64,000 bases of DNA from Marsupella aquatica. Lineage: Eukaryota; Marchantiophyta. A program made the position numbers and the translations under genes. Position 1 is the first letter of the stretch. The number at the start of each line of letters is the position of its first letter. The notes beneath the pieces were generated by a model that had not been told where the DNA came from, did no database searches, and was given only the letters and a program-made list of their open reading frames with translations. The stretch is taken from NCBI GenBank assembly GCA_973895155.1, contig OZ316899.1, forward strand, positions 14,570,001 to 14,634,000, read 5' to 3'. This document shows, piece by piece, positions 46,703 through 59,960 of this stretch.

Positions 46703-48426
46703 ATGTCAAGCAGAAAGAGGTCTCGTGCGGAGACTACTCGAAACACTGCATTTATCGATGGCTCGAAAACCGTTACAATAGCGGCAGAGGCCAACATTCG
46801 GAACTCGCAAACGGACACAGCTTACATTACTCAATTTGAGAGCATCTTCTGGCATGCCAAATGCCTGGGTATGGTTCGAATGGGTTGCGATCTGACCTTG
46901 GCAGAGGCTGCATATTATCATCGGAATATACGATCAGTCTATGGCGATGCGGCGTCACTGTGCATCGAGTACGATAGGACACCGCTTATTAGGGTGCTCA
47001 ACCAAGAATTGGCCAACATGTTTGGGATTCCAGGTTTAGTTCCATCGCAGCTCCCGACAAGAGTGAAGTGCACAGCTTACACTCCACGGCAGATTATTGG
47101 CTTTTTGAGGTCAGACCGTGACTTGAGATCCTCGATCCGTGCCGGGAAGATCCAATACGGGACGGTGACAAATCTGGAGGTCCGCAAGTATATAGAGTTG
47201 TTCACCAAATGGGTGATGATAAAATCTGGTTACCATCATGGGACATTGACCATATCAACATCGCCGCTCGAGTGCTCCAAGGCGAGCTCCACCCGTTGCA
47301 AGTGTGGAAGGCGGAGTTGCTTCAGAAACTCGGATCCAAATCGGTTCCGCCTTATCCCTCACTTCTTGCTTACATCATTTGTTGGGTGCTAAACAAAAGA
47401 TTGGTGAACCCGATCAGGGATGCCACCGCCATCCCTGATGTTGCACCGCAAAATCGCCAATGGCATAGGAGTCATCGGCACAACGTTGCTTACAGTCATG
47501 CGGTCGGGGAAAACCGGGGAACCAGTGAATCCACCTTACAACATGGGACTGCAGCTAATCCGGAACAGGAAGAAGCACGCGCTGACAGTTCAGAAGGCAA
47601 AGAAGATCGTGGAGAAGAAGCCACTCTACTGGGAGCATACATTTTGCACAATTTCAGGGCGAGCAACCACGCCTTGCAATCCTCCACAGTGGAAGGCGGT
47701 TTGGAGGACGGACGGTTGGACGTGCATGTACATAAATTGGAATTAGTAGATGCATCTCGATTGAAAGGTTTCGAACAGAGGGTAGCCGTCACTTTGGTAA
47801 ACAAGGCAACAGAGTTTGCAGATAGCCCCAGCCGGAACATGGGATTTCATCAAGACGCCACAGGGTCATTGCACAAATTATCCGAAGATACATTATTACA
47901 CAAGGGAACGGTACAGAGCTTGACAATCAATGGCACGGCTTTGGAACAGAGGTCAGACAAATTGGGGCCGTGTGAGCCTAGAATATGTAAGCAACTAGAC
48001 GTACTGAAAGAGGAAAATGCTAGGCTCCAGCAAGAGATACAGGACGAACGGAGCCAATGCTGAAAAGTAGAAGAAGAAGTACAGGGACTGAAGAAGCAGC
48101 TCAAAATGGATTTACAACTCCTTGATGACCTCACCCGACGTTTGCAAGAGGCAGGGAATCCCAAATTTGAGGCCAAGGAGTCCTTAATCATAGAAGCTTT
48201 GAAGGAAAGGGAAAACATGGAATTTTATCTTCACGAGGCACTGCACAACATTGCTGGATTTGACTTGTCCACATTAAATCCATTTTCAAGAGCAGCTTAT
48301 CGAGTAAAGATGGCCCTGTTTCAAGAAGAAACCAAAAAAGCTGCCAAGCTAATACAACATATGGGGCAGGAAAATCAACAACTTCGACTGGCAAATGAGA
48401 CCAATCTCCGTTACCATTTGGATCAG
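46703..48426 (+). pseudogene. Long orphan coding region with frameshifts and a stop
   Basis: ATG 46703 begins MSSRKRSRAETTRNTAF, a basic (NLS-like) start. Coding sense continues through FESIFWHAKCLGMVRMGCDL and KYIELFTKWV, shifts frame at about 47215 (then WLPSWDIDHINIAARVLQGE and YPSLLAYIICWVLNKRLVNP), shifts again near 47440 (RKIANGIGVIGTTLLTVMRS) and returns near 47610. It ends in a long coiled coil (LKEENARLQQEIQDERSQC, an in-frame TGA at 48061, then VEEEVQGLKKQLKMDLQLLD) up to a GT donor (CAG/GTGAGA) at 48427. The organisation resembles the gene at 41329-43701. Family unknown; decayed. Confidence 0.55.
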
Positions 48427-51384
48427 GTGAGACCTGTATACATCATCAATTCAATTACCATAAAACTGAACCCTAAAAACAACCACTGTAGACATGGCGT
48501 AACTGATGTGACTTTTTCAGTTTCCGGGGCTATATTATCCACCCACCTCCTGCAAAGCAGAGAGGGAGGGGGGATCAGCAGCGCCCATGAAAATTGGATA
48601 CACGATCATGGCATGACTTCCCTATGCGGCCGAGGTTTACATTACCAATGTTTGTATGTATGGTCAGACACAACTTTCTTTCAAGAGAAACAAAGAAAAT
48701 TCAAATCCGCTCCGAGATTCAATAGTGTGCATCCGAGTGAGTATGGACCCTCCATTCCCAGAGGCAAAACTGAGTGTCAATTGCCCTAATGATGCAGGTA
48801 TTGAATCGAAACACCCACGCCGCGCCACGCCACAACTCAACACAGGTGACGACTTAGGGATGTCTTGCGACTGTTGAATATCCAAAGGAGGGGAGTACTC
48901 ATCCGCAATGATAAATAATTCAACAGCCAGGTGCTACTGCTGACGATTTAGAATTGGGGATTGGGTGGTATCTTCCAATATGCCATATCAGAAGTGCCGT
49001 GACACTAATACACAACCAAGCGGTGCTCCATAGAAAGCAGTAATGGCCTGCAATAATCGCGTTCCCGCTCGAATTGTGTTGTTTTTGAAATCCTACAAGC
49101 ACGAGCAGAGGATTCAACTTCAATATAATGACCTCATTACATTAGTTCAGAACAAAATTTATTCCTCCCTCAACATTCATTTCCAATTTGCCTTCAATAA
49201 AGTGACCGTTACATGTCAATGCTAATTACCAGTAAGCGAATTTATAGTGAAATTCTTTTACATCGCGTCACAGAATTCTGAACCAAAGAAGAACTAGATA
49301 TGCAATTCCACACAAACAACTCATCGGGCCTATTGCAGAATTAAAATTGGAGAATGCTAAAATTAAGTTGTGTCTTCCCCCCACCCTGCACTGTCCAAGA
49401 AATATTCTATCCGAATGTCTAAACCCTGAAGCCGCACTTTTCTCCTGCTAAAGAATCGACTGACAACAAGCCCGGAGGTTTCTTACTCTACACCACCACT
49501 AATTGGTCTCATCTCGGAATTAATGTTGGTAAATCCTAATTTAAGAGTGGGGCAGGTATGAACAGGAAAAATAACACTAAATGTCTTTTGTATCTGTTGT
49601 CTGTATGAGGTACAGGACCTTGTCTACAAAGCAGCCCATAAGAGCCCATGATCTACTCGATTTTAGCCATTCACTACAAGCATTTTGCATGCACCATTAA
49701 AAAAACCTTCCCACCACTCACTCTACAACAATTATTCACGCAAATCCCTTCACAACACAAATTGGTTAATTCAACATTCAAGTCATGGAGTTTGGTACAG
49801 CTTACGACTTACACCCCTATTGTACATCTTCCATCGTTTGATTGTCTACGAGGCTCAACTCTTTAAACTGCAAGTGCCTTCAAGCGTCCGGCGGTACGTT
49901 CGACACATCCAACCTGTCACCAAAACCGGAACACCCTGAGTATACCCAGATGCATACCACGAACAGGCAAGTCTAACATTGGGACCGGTCCTCTATAGCA
50001 ACATGTGTGTATACTCTAAACCCACTCACGGGCGTAGTGTATATAATCTACCCCAGTCACTGCGTAGTCCGCTCACATCCCAAATTATTGCACTGCTGCA
50101 TTTTCTCATAGGGTTTTGGGGTTGGGTCGACATACCATGATCTTTGTGGGATAACGTTCGGAATATGTAGCCTGGCTAGACACAAATCTGCTTTTTCCCC
50201 TCGCCTAAAATGTGCGTTCGTCGCAATTCAATCTTCATTTTCATTCCGCATTTCAACACTCAGCTCCCTAGCTACTTCTTCTACTACTCGGGTCGTCTTC
50301 ATTGACCATACCGTGTACATCCTTTGATGCTATAATTACATAACGCCCATTGCCTCTCCTCTCTCAAACCCCTCTGTTTCTCCCTTGCAAATTTGAAAGT
50401 TTTGCACCCTAAACCCTAAATATTTTTTCCAACTTCTGTACCTCTTACTTTGCTCCATCCTACCTTACCCAGACAAGCAATTTCCTGTACCAGCCTCCCT
50501 TCTGATTCCAACTCCCTCATTGTTTGTCCTCTTACACTCCTGGGCTTATGCTGCTATGATGCGGGCCGAAGTTTTTGCCATGTTCAACTCATACCTCCAG
50601 TCACTCAACAACCCAGACAAGGGAAGAGGTCGCTCGGTGAAAGTTACTCTCTCTGTATATATTGTTTTGGGGCAGTTTGGTCTCCGTTTCCTCCTACTGA
50701 TGAAAAATTAAAGGTTTCCGTTCCCACTTCTGAACCACCTTCCCCTGAGTCCGAAGGCAACTGGATCATCCGCCTTCGGTTTTGAGAGGTACCCTAAACG
50801 CCTACCCCTCAACCGTATGAAAACGTCTCTGATACAGACTGCTTCAGAGCTATTGTCTTTCGAGTCTCCAGGTAGGTCAATCAATCTCCAAATTTGTACT
50901 TCTCAAGTTGTCGGCGGTATCCTCTTCCCTAAACGCCATGGCACTGCTTCTGAATGTTCTTCTTCTCCTACACTCCAACAACCACCTTTGCTGGTTCCAT
51001 TCATCTTTGTCATCGATACCTCCAAAGTATCTTAGCTTTGTTCACATCTCCTTCGAATCAAGCCTTGTCACGATAGGCATGACCTATATCTTGGCCGGAT
51101 GAAAGTGGGCGGGGCTTCTTCCGGAATGTCAAAGGTAGCCCACCCTGTCCCGACAAAAAAGTGGTAAGCCGGAACTGACCTCATTTCTCGACAAGTTCTA
51201 AAACGACTACGCCAGGGTCAAGCCAAGATCCATACTACAGACGGTTCAAACCATCCACGCACCTGGCTAAGTGGCATCGTTTTCCGGCCCTCAACATCAA
51301 TCAATCCCCTTGCAAATTTGGAGACAAGCACAATAAAGGAGATTTAGTCAGTAGGTCATTTGCAAATTTGAGGCAATGAAGAAA
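48427..51384. other. No supportable gene
   Basis: Possible intron or 3' part of the preceding pseudogene up to about 48790. A telo-box (ACCCTAAACCCTAAATA) lies at 50406, followed by T/C-rich sequence with several short open frames (for instance an ATG at 50556 before a GT-AG-like interval), none convincing. Confidence 0.4.
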
Positions 51385-51792
51385 TCAGGAGCAAAAGAAG
51401 GGGAGAAAAATAAATGGGAAAACAGGGAGCGGATCAAAGCAAAAAGGGGGGGAGTGACCTCCTCTGTTATCCACAAACTCTGTCTGTATCCTATTTGTGA
51501 GTGACATTTGAAAGAGACTACAAGGGGCTGAACAACCGTACCGCAGATATTCATCCACGTACGTACAAGAGATCGAGCTACAGTAGAAACAATCATTCAG
51601 TTTAGGGCCAGCGAGATATGAGCGTGTACGTTGGGAAATTGATCTCATCAAGCCGTTCTCAAAATCAGGGCTGTGCATGATAGCCCAATTACCGGCTCGC
51701 GTGATGAGAAAGGTCTGGAGGTCAAATCTGCGGCAGATGAAGTCTACAGGCCAAGTACACTCGTTCAGTGAAAATTTGCACAAACTGAACAT
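51385..51792 (-). CDS. Possible orphan reading frame of 135 codons
   Basis: ATG at 51792; the first half is protein-like (WPVDFICRRFDLQTFLITRA, MHSPDFENGLMRSISQRTRS), the rest is Cys/Phe/Pro-rich and less so. Its Cys/Phe/Pro-rich end and lack of recognisable splice sites weaken the case. No function can be assigned. Confidence 0.25.
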   Translation of the reverse strand: MFSLCKFSLNECTWPVDFICRRFDLQTFLITRAGNWAIMHSPDFENGLMRSISQRTRSYLAGPKLNDCFYCSSISCTYVDEYLRYGCSAPCSLFQMSLTNRIQTEFVDNRGGHSPPFCFDPLPVFPFIFLPFFCS

Positions 51793-54372
51793 GAGGGTTT
51801 AGTAGGAACCTAGGAACCCGGCTCCTGGAATGAAACCCTCACGGAGCTAATCTCATCACAAATGCCTACAACAATAGGTTGTTTTCTACATTAAAAGTTG
51901 CGTGTGGTCAATGTGGAATGGTCGTCGTCGTGGTCAGGCGGTTCACAGAGGGCTACGACTTTTGATCTCAAGAAAGAGTACAGTTTGCCGAGCATTTGAG
52001 TGTTTTCTTTGCAGACCATTCACAAATTCAAAACTTGCACTTGGCCATTGCAAAAGTTTTGGCATTTACCGGGGGAATGTGTTCATTTTAGGCTTCCGTT
52101 GTAAACACACAAGGTCAAGGTCCTAATTTTGACCCAGGTTACAACAGCACCACACCTTCCCATCACCCTAAACCCCCCAATCGGGCCCTCCGCACCGCCC
52201 CCCCCCCCACCCCAACCGTGCAAACCATATATCCATCTCTCTATCTTAATCCAACTCGGGTACAGTGCTCAGATTAGCAATAAGATGTTGGTATGGAATT
52301 TATAGGCAGAAATTCGCCAGGCCCATCCTTACATGACAGTAAAGTCCATATATAGTAGTGAGGCAAATGTTTCTTAAAAACCAAACCCTCCCGTAAATGT
52401 TGGGCTGCAAAACACCCCTCCAGCTCACAAACCTTCCTATCCTACTTAAGTAGTATAACGTGCGGGGAGCCACAGGCTTTTCGGGCGAGCGTCGTGCAGG
52501 GTCGACGGGGTGGTTAAATAATGAGTTCATAGCAAAATGAGTTTCAGACACTGGACTCAACGGATCGAGCAATCTTCGCTGGCCCCGGAGCCGCACACCC
52601 TGATCCTACCTTGCGCTTCATCATGACGTCCTTCCATCATTCACCTAAATTGTCCAAGCTTTGGTGCAGCCTCATAGCTTCCAATGCTAGTGCCGGGTGG
52701 AGAGCCGCTTGAATGCCTACCACAAGATTGTCCACTGCGGCCAGCTCCTCAAACCCGCCTCTGCTCTTGAAGAGAACAACACCAAACAAATGAAGTGACA
52801 ATGACATTGTAAAGGCTTCAAAGGATCATCCACCCCAAATTCTCAACCTTAAAGACGCCCAGGCGCCAGCCCTCTACTTAATTGTCACAATGCAATCGTT
52901 CATTTGCCCTCAACAAACTCCTCCACTCGCAAACCCAACTCCTGTAACCAATTCAAATCATCAATCATCAAGAACTATAATACAATGTTCCGCCTTTTCG
53001 TCTTTTGAATTTGCAGTGTCCAAAAAGTAATGAATGGACCAAATAGAAGGAATAAACATAAATAGAATTATATTTAGTGTGAGGGAAAGGGTGACATGTT
53101 TTCCAAGTAAGAAATAAAGAGTAATGAAGTACTTCCTAGACCATCTATGCATAATACCATCCATCCCTAGGAAGTAGTCCATGCATAAGAAATACTCCTC
53201 TCCATGCCTAGACATAGATATCATTATATCAAGTACCCACATGATCATCGGTGTCATAAGAAGAGTCATACTGATTACAAATCTACTCACTATAATATAC
53301 TATCCCGCCCTTTTTTACTTATCGTCTGCTTACAAAATGCAGTTTTGGAGGGAACTCATTATGACCCTTGGATTTAAGGCCTAAATATTCATGTCCATGA
53401 GACTGGGTGCAAGGAAGAATAAAGACTCTCCCGTAGCTTGGGACACGGATGCGCTTCCACCCACACCTAGACTATGGCACTAACATCCATAAAGGAATTC
53501 TAAAATCAAGGTGACTGGAAAAATTCAAGGTGAGTTGACATATGGCTATAATGGGTAGGTGGGTCTATTAAGAGAATCTAAGTAGAATCACATAACTTTT
53601 GGACACATCTTTTCCCTTGACAAAGAATTCTCATCAATTTTAATGGCAAATGGAAACCAGGAAAAAACCCATAAGTGTAGAGTCATAATAATCATGTTCA
53701 AAAGAGACTACCTTAATATAGACCACCTTCATGAAAGGAGAAACATTTGGTTTTCTTTTCTCCAAATGTATGTGTTACTAATCAATAAAAAGCCATAGTC
53801 TTATTTTTGTAGAGATTTTATAATAATAGAATAATTTCATGTTTTTGTTAGTTATTTAGTCAAGGTCTAGGGTTACAACATGTAACCATCTCGGGGGGGG
53901 GGGGGTCACTTCCACGGAAGTGGCACATCACGTGCGCCAAAGTATAGGCCCATTTAAATGGGTGTGGCGGGAGACTTCCAAAGTTTGGTGGAAGAACACA
54001 TAGGGCATGTTTTATTGACTGGTCGAATTTAAAGAACACATAGGCCTTATTAATTGTAAAAAATATTTAAACTTTTTGGGGGTTTTTTGACAAAGAATGT
54101 CAATATTTAAAGAAAGAAAAGGTTTTGCAAAAAACTATTTTTCACTTATAAGTTAGGGGGGTCAAACCCTAAAACGTCGCCCGTGATGTATGACCCTCCA
54201 TGTAGTGACCCACCTGAGGTAACCATAGTTAGGCTAACTTTAGTCGGAGACATGGTTAGGTTAACTAGGATGCACACTATATGCCAAGCGCGCAGTGTTT
54301 GCTTGGATATGTGGAACTTAGGCTCATTGTTATGATGCGGCCACTTGAGAGATGAGGAGAGCTTACACTGAG
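51793..54372. other. Intergenic, homopolymer tracts
   Basis: A C-run of 12 at about 52198-52209 and a G-run of 13 at 53893-53905. Otherwise AT-rich DNA without coding or RNA features that I can support. Confidence 0.5.
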
Positions 54373-55142
54373 ACTTGGTATAGCAGCCTGACATAGAGTT
54401 CAGTAAAGCTCTCTTGTGTGTTCCCATGGATGTAGCCTCGAGGAGGTGATCAAACCATGTATGTCTTGTGTCTACTACTTGCGCGTTGGATGTGTCATGT
54501 GCTTACTGTTGCAATAGTCGTCTATGCTCAACAGTTTTGAGAATAGTTGTTATTGCTTGAATGTGTGAGTGACTTTGAGATAATGCTTATGATCTTTTTG
54601 GTGTGTATTCAAGGAATATTTTTTGACTAGGGCCTACTTAGGGGGAGATAGACTCAAGTGGGATCTTTTTCTAAGACTTGTCACGGTGACTACGATCAAG
54701 GTAAGGTTTGTATCATTGCATGTTTTTTATGACTAGCATTTGTGTTGATTTGTTTAATTTACTTGAGAAGGTACGTACTTGATATTTTGTCCATCCAATT
54801 CTTGACATGAGAAATTTTGTGTGAGTGAGTTGCCAGACAAATGTTGGCTTCACTAAGAAACAACCCCGGTTTCATCAAGGATTCTCTCTCTTTTCCCCAT
54901 TCAATTAGCGTGATTGCTAAAACTGTTCTCTTATAAAGCTAAATCAAAGCATGCAGTCTATTCTATGCTTTAAAATCTAATTTTTGTTGAGCATAGACGA
55001 CACTCGTAACGGTAAGCACATGACACATCCAATGCGCAAGTAGTCGACACAAAGAGATACGTGGTTCACCTCCTCGAGGCTACGTCCACGGCAACACACA
55101 AGAGAGCTTTACTAAACTCTAAGCCCGTCGGCTATACCAAGT
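54373..55142. repeat. Long imperfect inverted repeat (about 160-bp arms, 451-bp spacer)
   Basis: The left arm 54373-54533 and right arm 54985-55142 are reverse complements with scattered mismatches. Shared blocks (left-arm sense) are ACTTGGTATAGC, GTAAAGCTCTCTTGTGTGTT, GTAGCCTCGAGGAGGTGA, TGGATGTGTCATGTGCTTAC and GTCTATGCTCAACA. Transcripts would fold into a long hairpin. Two oppositely oriented LTR pieces or a foldback element are possible sources. Confidence 0.85.
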
Positions 55143-55782
55143 GTCCATAATATTGTTTATTTTAAAACAAATGATCAAAAAGGTTTAAATATAGCATTGT
55201 ACCCGAGAACCCTCACTTATTTTCTTCCTACCCATCAAGCGCAAATGTAGAAGGATTTTTTTATTGGGTTTAGTGAAATACGGGGTGAAATACTTTTAAA
55301 TTTTTGTTCCAGAACATTAGGGTTATTTTAATCCAATATTGAGAATTCTAAGAATCATAGGGTTTAGGGTTTGGGGTAAAAAAATTAAGTTAGGGGTAAT
55401 TTGCCCAAAACTTCACGCGTGATATGGGACACCCCTCGGATTGAGGCCCCCAAGAATTTACCACAACACTTGAAGCTTTTTATATGATTGAATAATCAGA
55501 GATTTCTTCAATTTCAGCAATGCTCTTGGTACAGGTAGTTGAGTACGTCTTTTATAATTTTGTTTCATACTGATATGGTTATCTAAGCACATTACATATT
55601 AAGAAAGTGAAATTTGCCCTTTGTTGGATTCCAAAAATTAAGAAGTTAGTTGTTTGGACCTAACCATATTCACTTAATTTCATTATCAATCGTATACTAT
55701 AATTATTCATCACATTATTCAAGTTAAGGCAATACACTTTAATATACTATTTAACACCAACTATAAGCTCAAAATTAATAAA
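55143..55782. other. Intergenic, no gene seen
   Basis: AT-rich; includes GGGTTTAGGGTTTGGGGT at about 55360 (telomere-like). Confidence 0.5.
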
Positions 55783-56035
55783 GTTACAAGTTAAGGCACT
55801 GTAGTACACACATCTGCAAGAGTCAGTCAGTGTACTGATTGATCTCAGTTGTAACTCTAAAATCAATATAAGGTTACAAGTTAAGGCATACTGGTACACA
55901 CATCTACAAGGTTTGGTGTACTGTTTGACCCCAGTTGTAACACTCAAAAAATCTATATCAGGTCATAAGTTATGGCAATTGGTACACACATATGCAAGGG
56001 TTTGAGTATCGTTAGGGTATTGTAACTTATACTCT
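55783..56035 (-). repeat. Three-unit tandem repeat of about 89 bp
   Basis: GTTACAAGTTAAGGC at 55783 and 55873, and GTCATAAGTTATGGC at 55962, each followed by a GTACACACATCTGCAAG-type block. The first two units also share a CAGTTGTAAC block; the third is partial. Confidence 0.85.
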
Positions 56036-56894
56036 AGATTTTACATTACAATAATCTAGCATAATTAAATACCAATTCAAAACAATATTTTCATAACATC
56101 TTAATAATCCTTGCATCAAACCTCAATGTAAGCTTACCATGACAAAATCCGAGCTTATTCACTCCATCTTTGACCCCTAGGTATATTTCTAATATTCTTT
56201 CCCAATTTACTTGTATGGCGCCCTTCATGAGCGTTGAGAGAACGCTTTATATGTTTCTTACCAAGCTGCTTATTTTTTAGCGGCAAATTTTGTAAATCCA
56301 CTTATTTATAAAATCCACTTTATACCCAACCTGTACACAACAAGACTTTATGAATATGGATGCTTCAATGTTGCTATTTTTTTCAAAGCCAAACTAGTAC
56401 TATCCAAGTTATTCTTATTCATTAGGCACCATAAAGGGCATAACCTACTTATGTCAAATCCAAGCCTGTATAGGTTAAGTTAATAAGTTGGGTAGAGTTG
56501 TTTGTGTCAAGAAGTGCCATTATTTCTTCACCCGAGTCTTCACACAAGCCTTCACACAGAAAAGCAATATAGGTGGTTGGATTCGAAACATCGAATGGTA
56601 TGAAAGTTCTTTTTGAGTTCAGGGACCGCACGAGTATTCGCACACAAAATGAATCTGGATGGAACGATGCTTGAATTCAAAACATGTAATGGTATGAAAG
56701 TTTATTATCACAGACTACACAAGCCTTCGCACGAGTCTTCTTCACACACAACATGTTGATCGCTACATTCAAAATATGTAATGGCTGGATATTTATGGGA
56801 AGACGTGGAATGTTTGCAGATTTTTCAGATTTACGGAAGTCTCTAACTGAAATGGGGGTGGACAAAAAATCAGGATTGTGCAAGATTCTTTTTC
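56036..56894. other. Intergenic, no gene seen
   Basis: AT-rich. A segment with GGATTCGAAACATCGAATGGTATGAAAGTT at 56580 and TTGAATTCAAAACATGTAATGGTATGAAAG at 56673 is duplicated about 93 bp apart, with a third weaker one at 56763. No gene. Confidence 0.5.
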
Positions 56895-57990
56895 TTAATA
56901 TCTGTTTACTTTTACGGACCGGGTAATCGGGCTACGTAGTTGTATCAGAGTGCCAAAATGCACAAACCGGGAGACTGGGTCCAACGAGCAAAGCAACCCA
57001 AATAAAGGGAAAGAAACAGAAGAGGGGAGGGCCCCAAGAATAGCCAAAACTCCCAAGAGGCCAAAGAAGGCAAGGAGTCCCCCGTCACAACTAAGGAACC
57101 AAAATGTGCAGGTTGAAAGGATTCCCTGAAATAGCATCATATTTTTATTGTTGTTAGCCTAGCCCACTCAACTCACTGTTAGTCTTTTCCGATAGTGACA
57201 TACTACAGTAGAGGGCTCCAGAAATCATACTACAGCAAAAGTGAGGGCACACTCAATCTAGAGAAGAAGAAGAGAACCAGCATTAAAGGCACTGAACGAC
57301 TGTCCATTAGCGGAAATACATGAAGGAAAATCCAATTGCAAACAAAAATACATCGACCACCAGAATCCCAGGAAAGGAAACAAAATCAAAATCTACACTG
57401 AATTCAAAGGATAACAAAGCCTAAACGGACAAAGGTCCATCATTATTCAGAGAAGCCAAAAATCACGTCCCATCCACCCAAATAGCTCCTGCCATCAATC
57501 TCCTCTCCTCCATTCTGCATATGACCATTAAGCCTGTGACGCCACGCTAACCGTGCATATAGATCCTGAGCTCAATCCTAGCATTCATTTTCATACCAGA
57601 ATCCTAGACACAAATCTGTTCCCTTTCTAATGAGAAAGAAGCCTTCCAAAGCTGCCAGTTAACACAATCCAACGCAACAAACCCCATACCTGTAAGGGGG
57701 ACTCCCCCACAGTGCAAAGGAGCCCCGGTACAACCGCCAAAGGACCCATGGCTTGCTGCATAATAAACGCAGCCCAAGACCAAATTCTCTGAGAGGCAGG
57801 GCTGTTGTTCTGAGATTTCTTCATGAGCACAAACAGTCTTCACATCTAATGCACCACCCTCTAATAAACCAAACAAACGGAATAATAGAACCATCCTCAC
57901 AGCGACGAATGGTACGCTTTCCAATGAAATGCTTAGTAGAATTGGGTCGATGAATCAATTGCCAAAGGAGGTGATTGATCTTTTAGGATT
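56895..57990 (-). pseudogene. LINE ORF2 C-terminal (zf-RVT) and 3' region remnant
   Basis: On the minus strand at 57990-57700 the sequence reads INHLLWQLIHRPNSTKHFIG, KRTIRRCEDG, then CIRCEDCLCS and an LCSKPWVLWR block. This matches the zinc-binding region that ends plant LINE ORF2 (LLW.L....T..RL, C..C, H..., C..A..VW). The decayed downstream part to 56900 has the hydrophobic 'FGLL.VLAILGALP' type reading common in LINE 3' ends. No intact frame remains. Confidence 0.5.
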
Positions 57991-58965
57991 CCAGACGTTA
58001 TTATATATCAAATGGATGGGATTTACATCACATGGATGTCGTAACCGCCGCCCTCAATGGGTGAGGGATACTAACTGACAAGATCTATATGCACCTATAT
58101 TTCTTTCACTCAAATGGTGACCTTATCATTCTTATGTTATATGTCGATGACCTTCTGATTGATTGCTGGTAGTGATCCAGAGACTCACTTGAAAAATCCA
58201 CTACAAGAATGACATATCTTGACTACAGAAACACGCACTGCTCCTTTTGATACGACTACATAATCATTGTCACGCAGTTGGCAAGCTTATATATATCTTC
58301 CTCACTCACACTAGACCAAACATGTCTTACGCAGTACCCATCATTGGGTACGGTACATGAGCTCTCCTCAGAAACTCACTGGGATTCTGTTCAACATATT
58401 CTACGGTATCTACATGCAAACTTCCGACCATGGCATCTCATTTCTTTGCTCTTTCAACAACCTCCCTTCAAGGACTTACCGATGCAGGCTTCCTTGGGTG
58501 CACTGAAACTCGACGCTTTCATGGTGCCTATCTCCTCCGACTGGCGAATGGCCCTATATTCTGTACTGGTCTAGTAAATTACAATCAACTCTTTTCGATA
58601 GTACTACTGAACCTGAGTAGAAAGCACTCTCGGAGGCCGCCAAAGAAGCAGTTCACATCTGTCGACTTCTTGCTGACATTGGTTCTACAGCCACTCAGTC
58701 ACCTATTCACTCGGATTTAGCAACACGTGTGCACCCCAACCACTGCCCGACATTCATCTTCTTTGTCTAACCAGGGTTCAATCAAATTGGCTAATCACCA
58801 CTTCGACGGTAAACAAACACCACTTTATTAGGGAGTAAGAGGGGGAAACATCATTGTCCCACACATCAATACAAACAAAAAACCCTGCCGATATCCTTAC
58901 TGAGCCTCTAGATGATAATTTGAAAAACACCGATCATGCATGGGGCTTAAAAAAATCCATAGCTA
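57991..58965 (+). pseudogene. Ty1/copia RT and RNase H remnant
   Basis: Across frames: LHHMDVVTAALNG (about 58033), KIYMHL, LIILMLYVDDLLI (the YVDD box, about 58120), then SSETHWDSVQHILRYLHANF (58365), TDAGFLGCTETRRFHGAYLL (58467), KALSEAAKEAVHICRLLADI (58622) and NPADILTEPLDDNLKN (58880). The order and motifs are those of copia pol from RT to the end of RNase H. Stops and frameshifts interrupt it. Confidence 0.85.
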
Positions 58966-59960
58966 CTAAAACCTAGTTCAGTCCTCCTTAAGCAATACAC
59001 CTTTCCTCATCAGGAAGAACTCTGCCTCTACCAACGTCCAAAAACTCTGATGGCAATTCCTTGGATATCCGCTCACTTCATTGTTCGCCTCTGTCGAAGT
59101 TGTGTAAATTCCTGGCCTTCTTCCCACTGCAACTGCATAAAATCGACGACGGGACATTCCAGGCTCCTCCATCACTTCGCCAAATCGCCATTGCTTCATC
59201 AGCGCTTCCATGTTTGCTTGAGGGGCACTTGGCCGCTACACTACATTGCTCTTCGATGATAGTTGCAGTACATCGCTCATCAATGACATCACCGGATGCA
59301 ACAATTGCGGTGACCCCACCTCAGCAGCAACTTCCTCTACCCGGATCTCTACCTTTTTTGGTCTATTCTCCTTCAGCTCGGCACCTTGCTCCCGGATCCA
59401 TTGCGCGAACTTACTGCAGCCGACAAATAGTGCACGGAGCAACTGCACCAACACTTTCACGAATCCACTTGCCAGCATCAACAACGCTTCTCGAATCGAC
59501 ATCTCCCACCTCGAACCTTCGGACAAATTTGATGTTGTGTTTGCCTTGAAAGCCAAATCAAAGTAGACTGTTTGCTTCACTCACTTAGTCAAGAGGGGGT
59601 GTTGGAAATCAACTCGTATAAGATGACTTATAACAAGGCCGGCCTCAACGGTCATCCAATTTGACGCCTCCACTCCACTTTCTCCCCGGCCCCCACTGCT
59701 ATCTGTCTGTCTGAGGTACCGTTGATGTTAGGTTTGTCTGCCCTACCGTCAATTCTCAGCTACTTGTAGGGGAGGCATGACGGACACCTCATGTAGCAAG
59801 TACAACATCTGCTTCTACCAACAGCATTGTGATGACAGGTAATGGCACTGCTCGCAAGTGTCGTGCAGCATGCCCTTGCATTGAAAGGCATTGAGATGAC
59901 ACACCTGAGGTGGGCATTGACTGCTTCATGTGGACATTGCACCTGGGTTCGAAGTATTCC
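58966..59960 (+). mobile_element. Copia 3' region, polypurine tract and LTR start
   Basis: After the RNase H end come about 600 bp of Pro/Ser/Thr-rich frames, then AAGAGGGGG (59589-59597) immediately followed by TGTTGGAAATCAAC at 59599, the usual copia polypurine tract/LTR junction. The LTR is followed for at most a few hundred bases; its right end is not recognised. Confidence 0.6.

Noticed and set aside
50556-50785. Possible small spliced gene starting MRAEVFAMFNSYLQ
   Set aside because: There is a GT-AG-like interval, but joining the flanks gives an early stop or a phase mismatch, and no second support exists.
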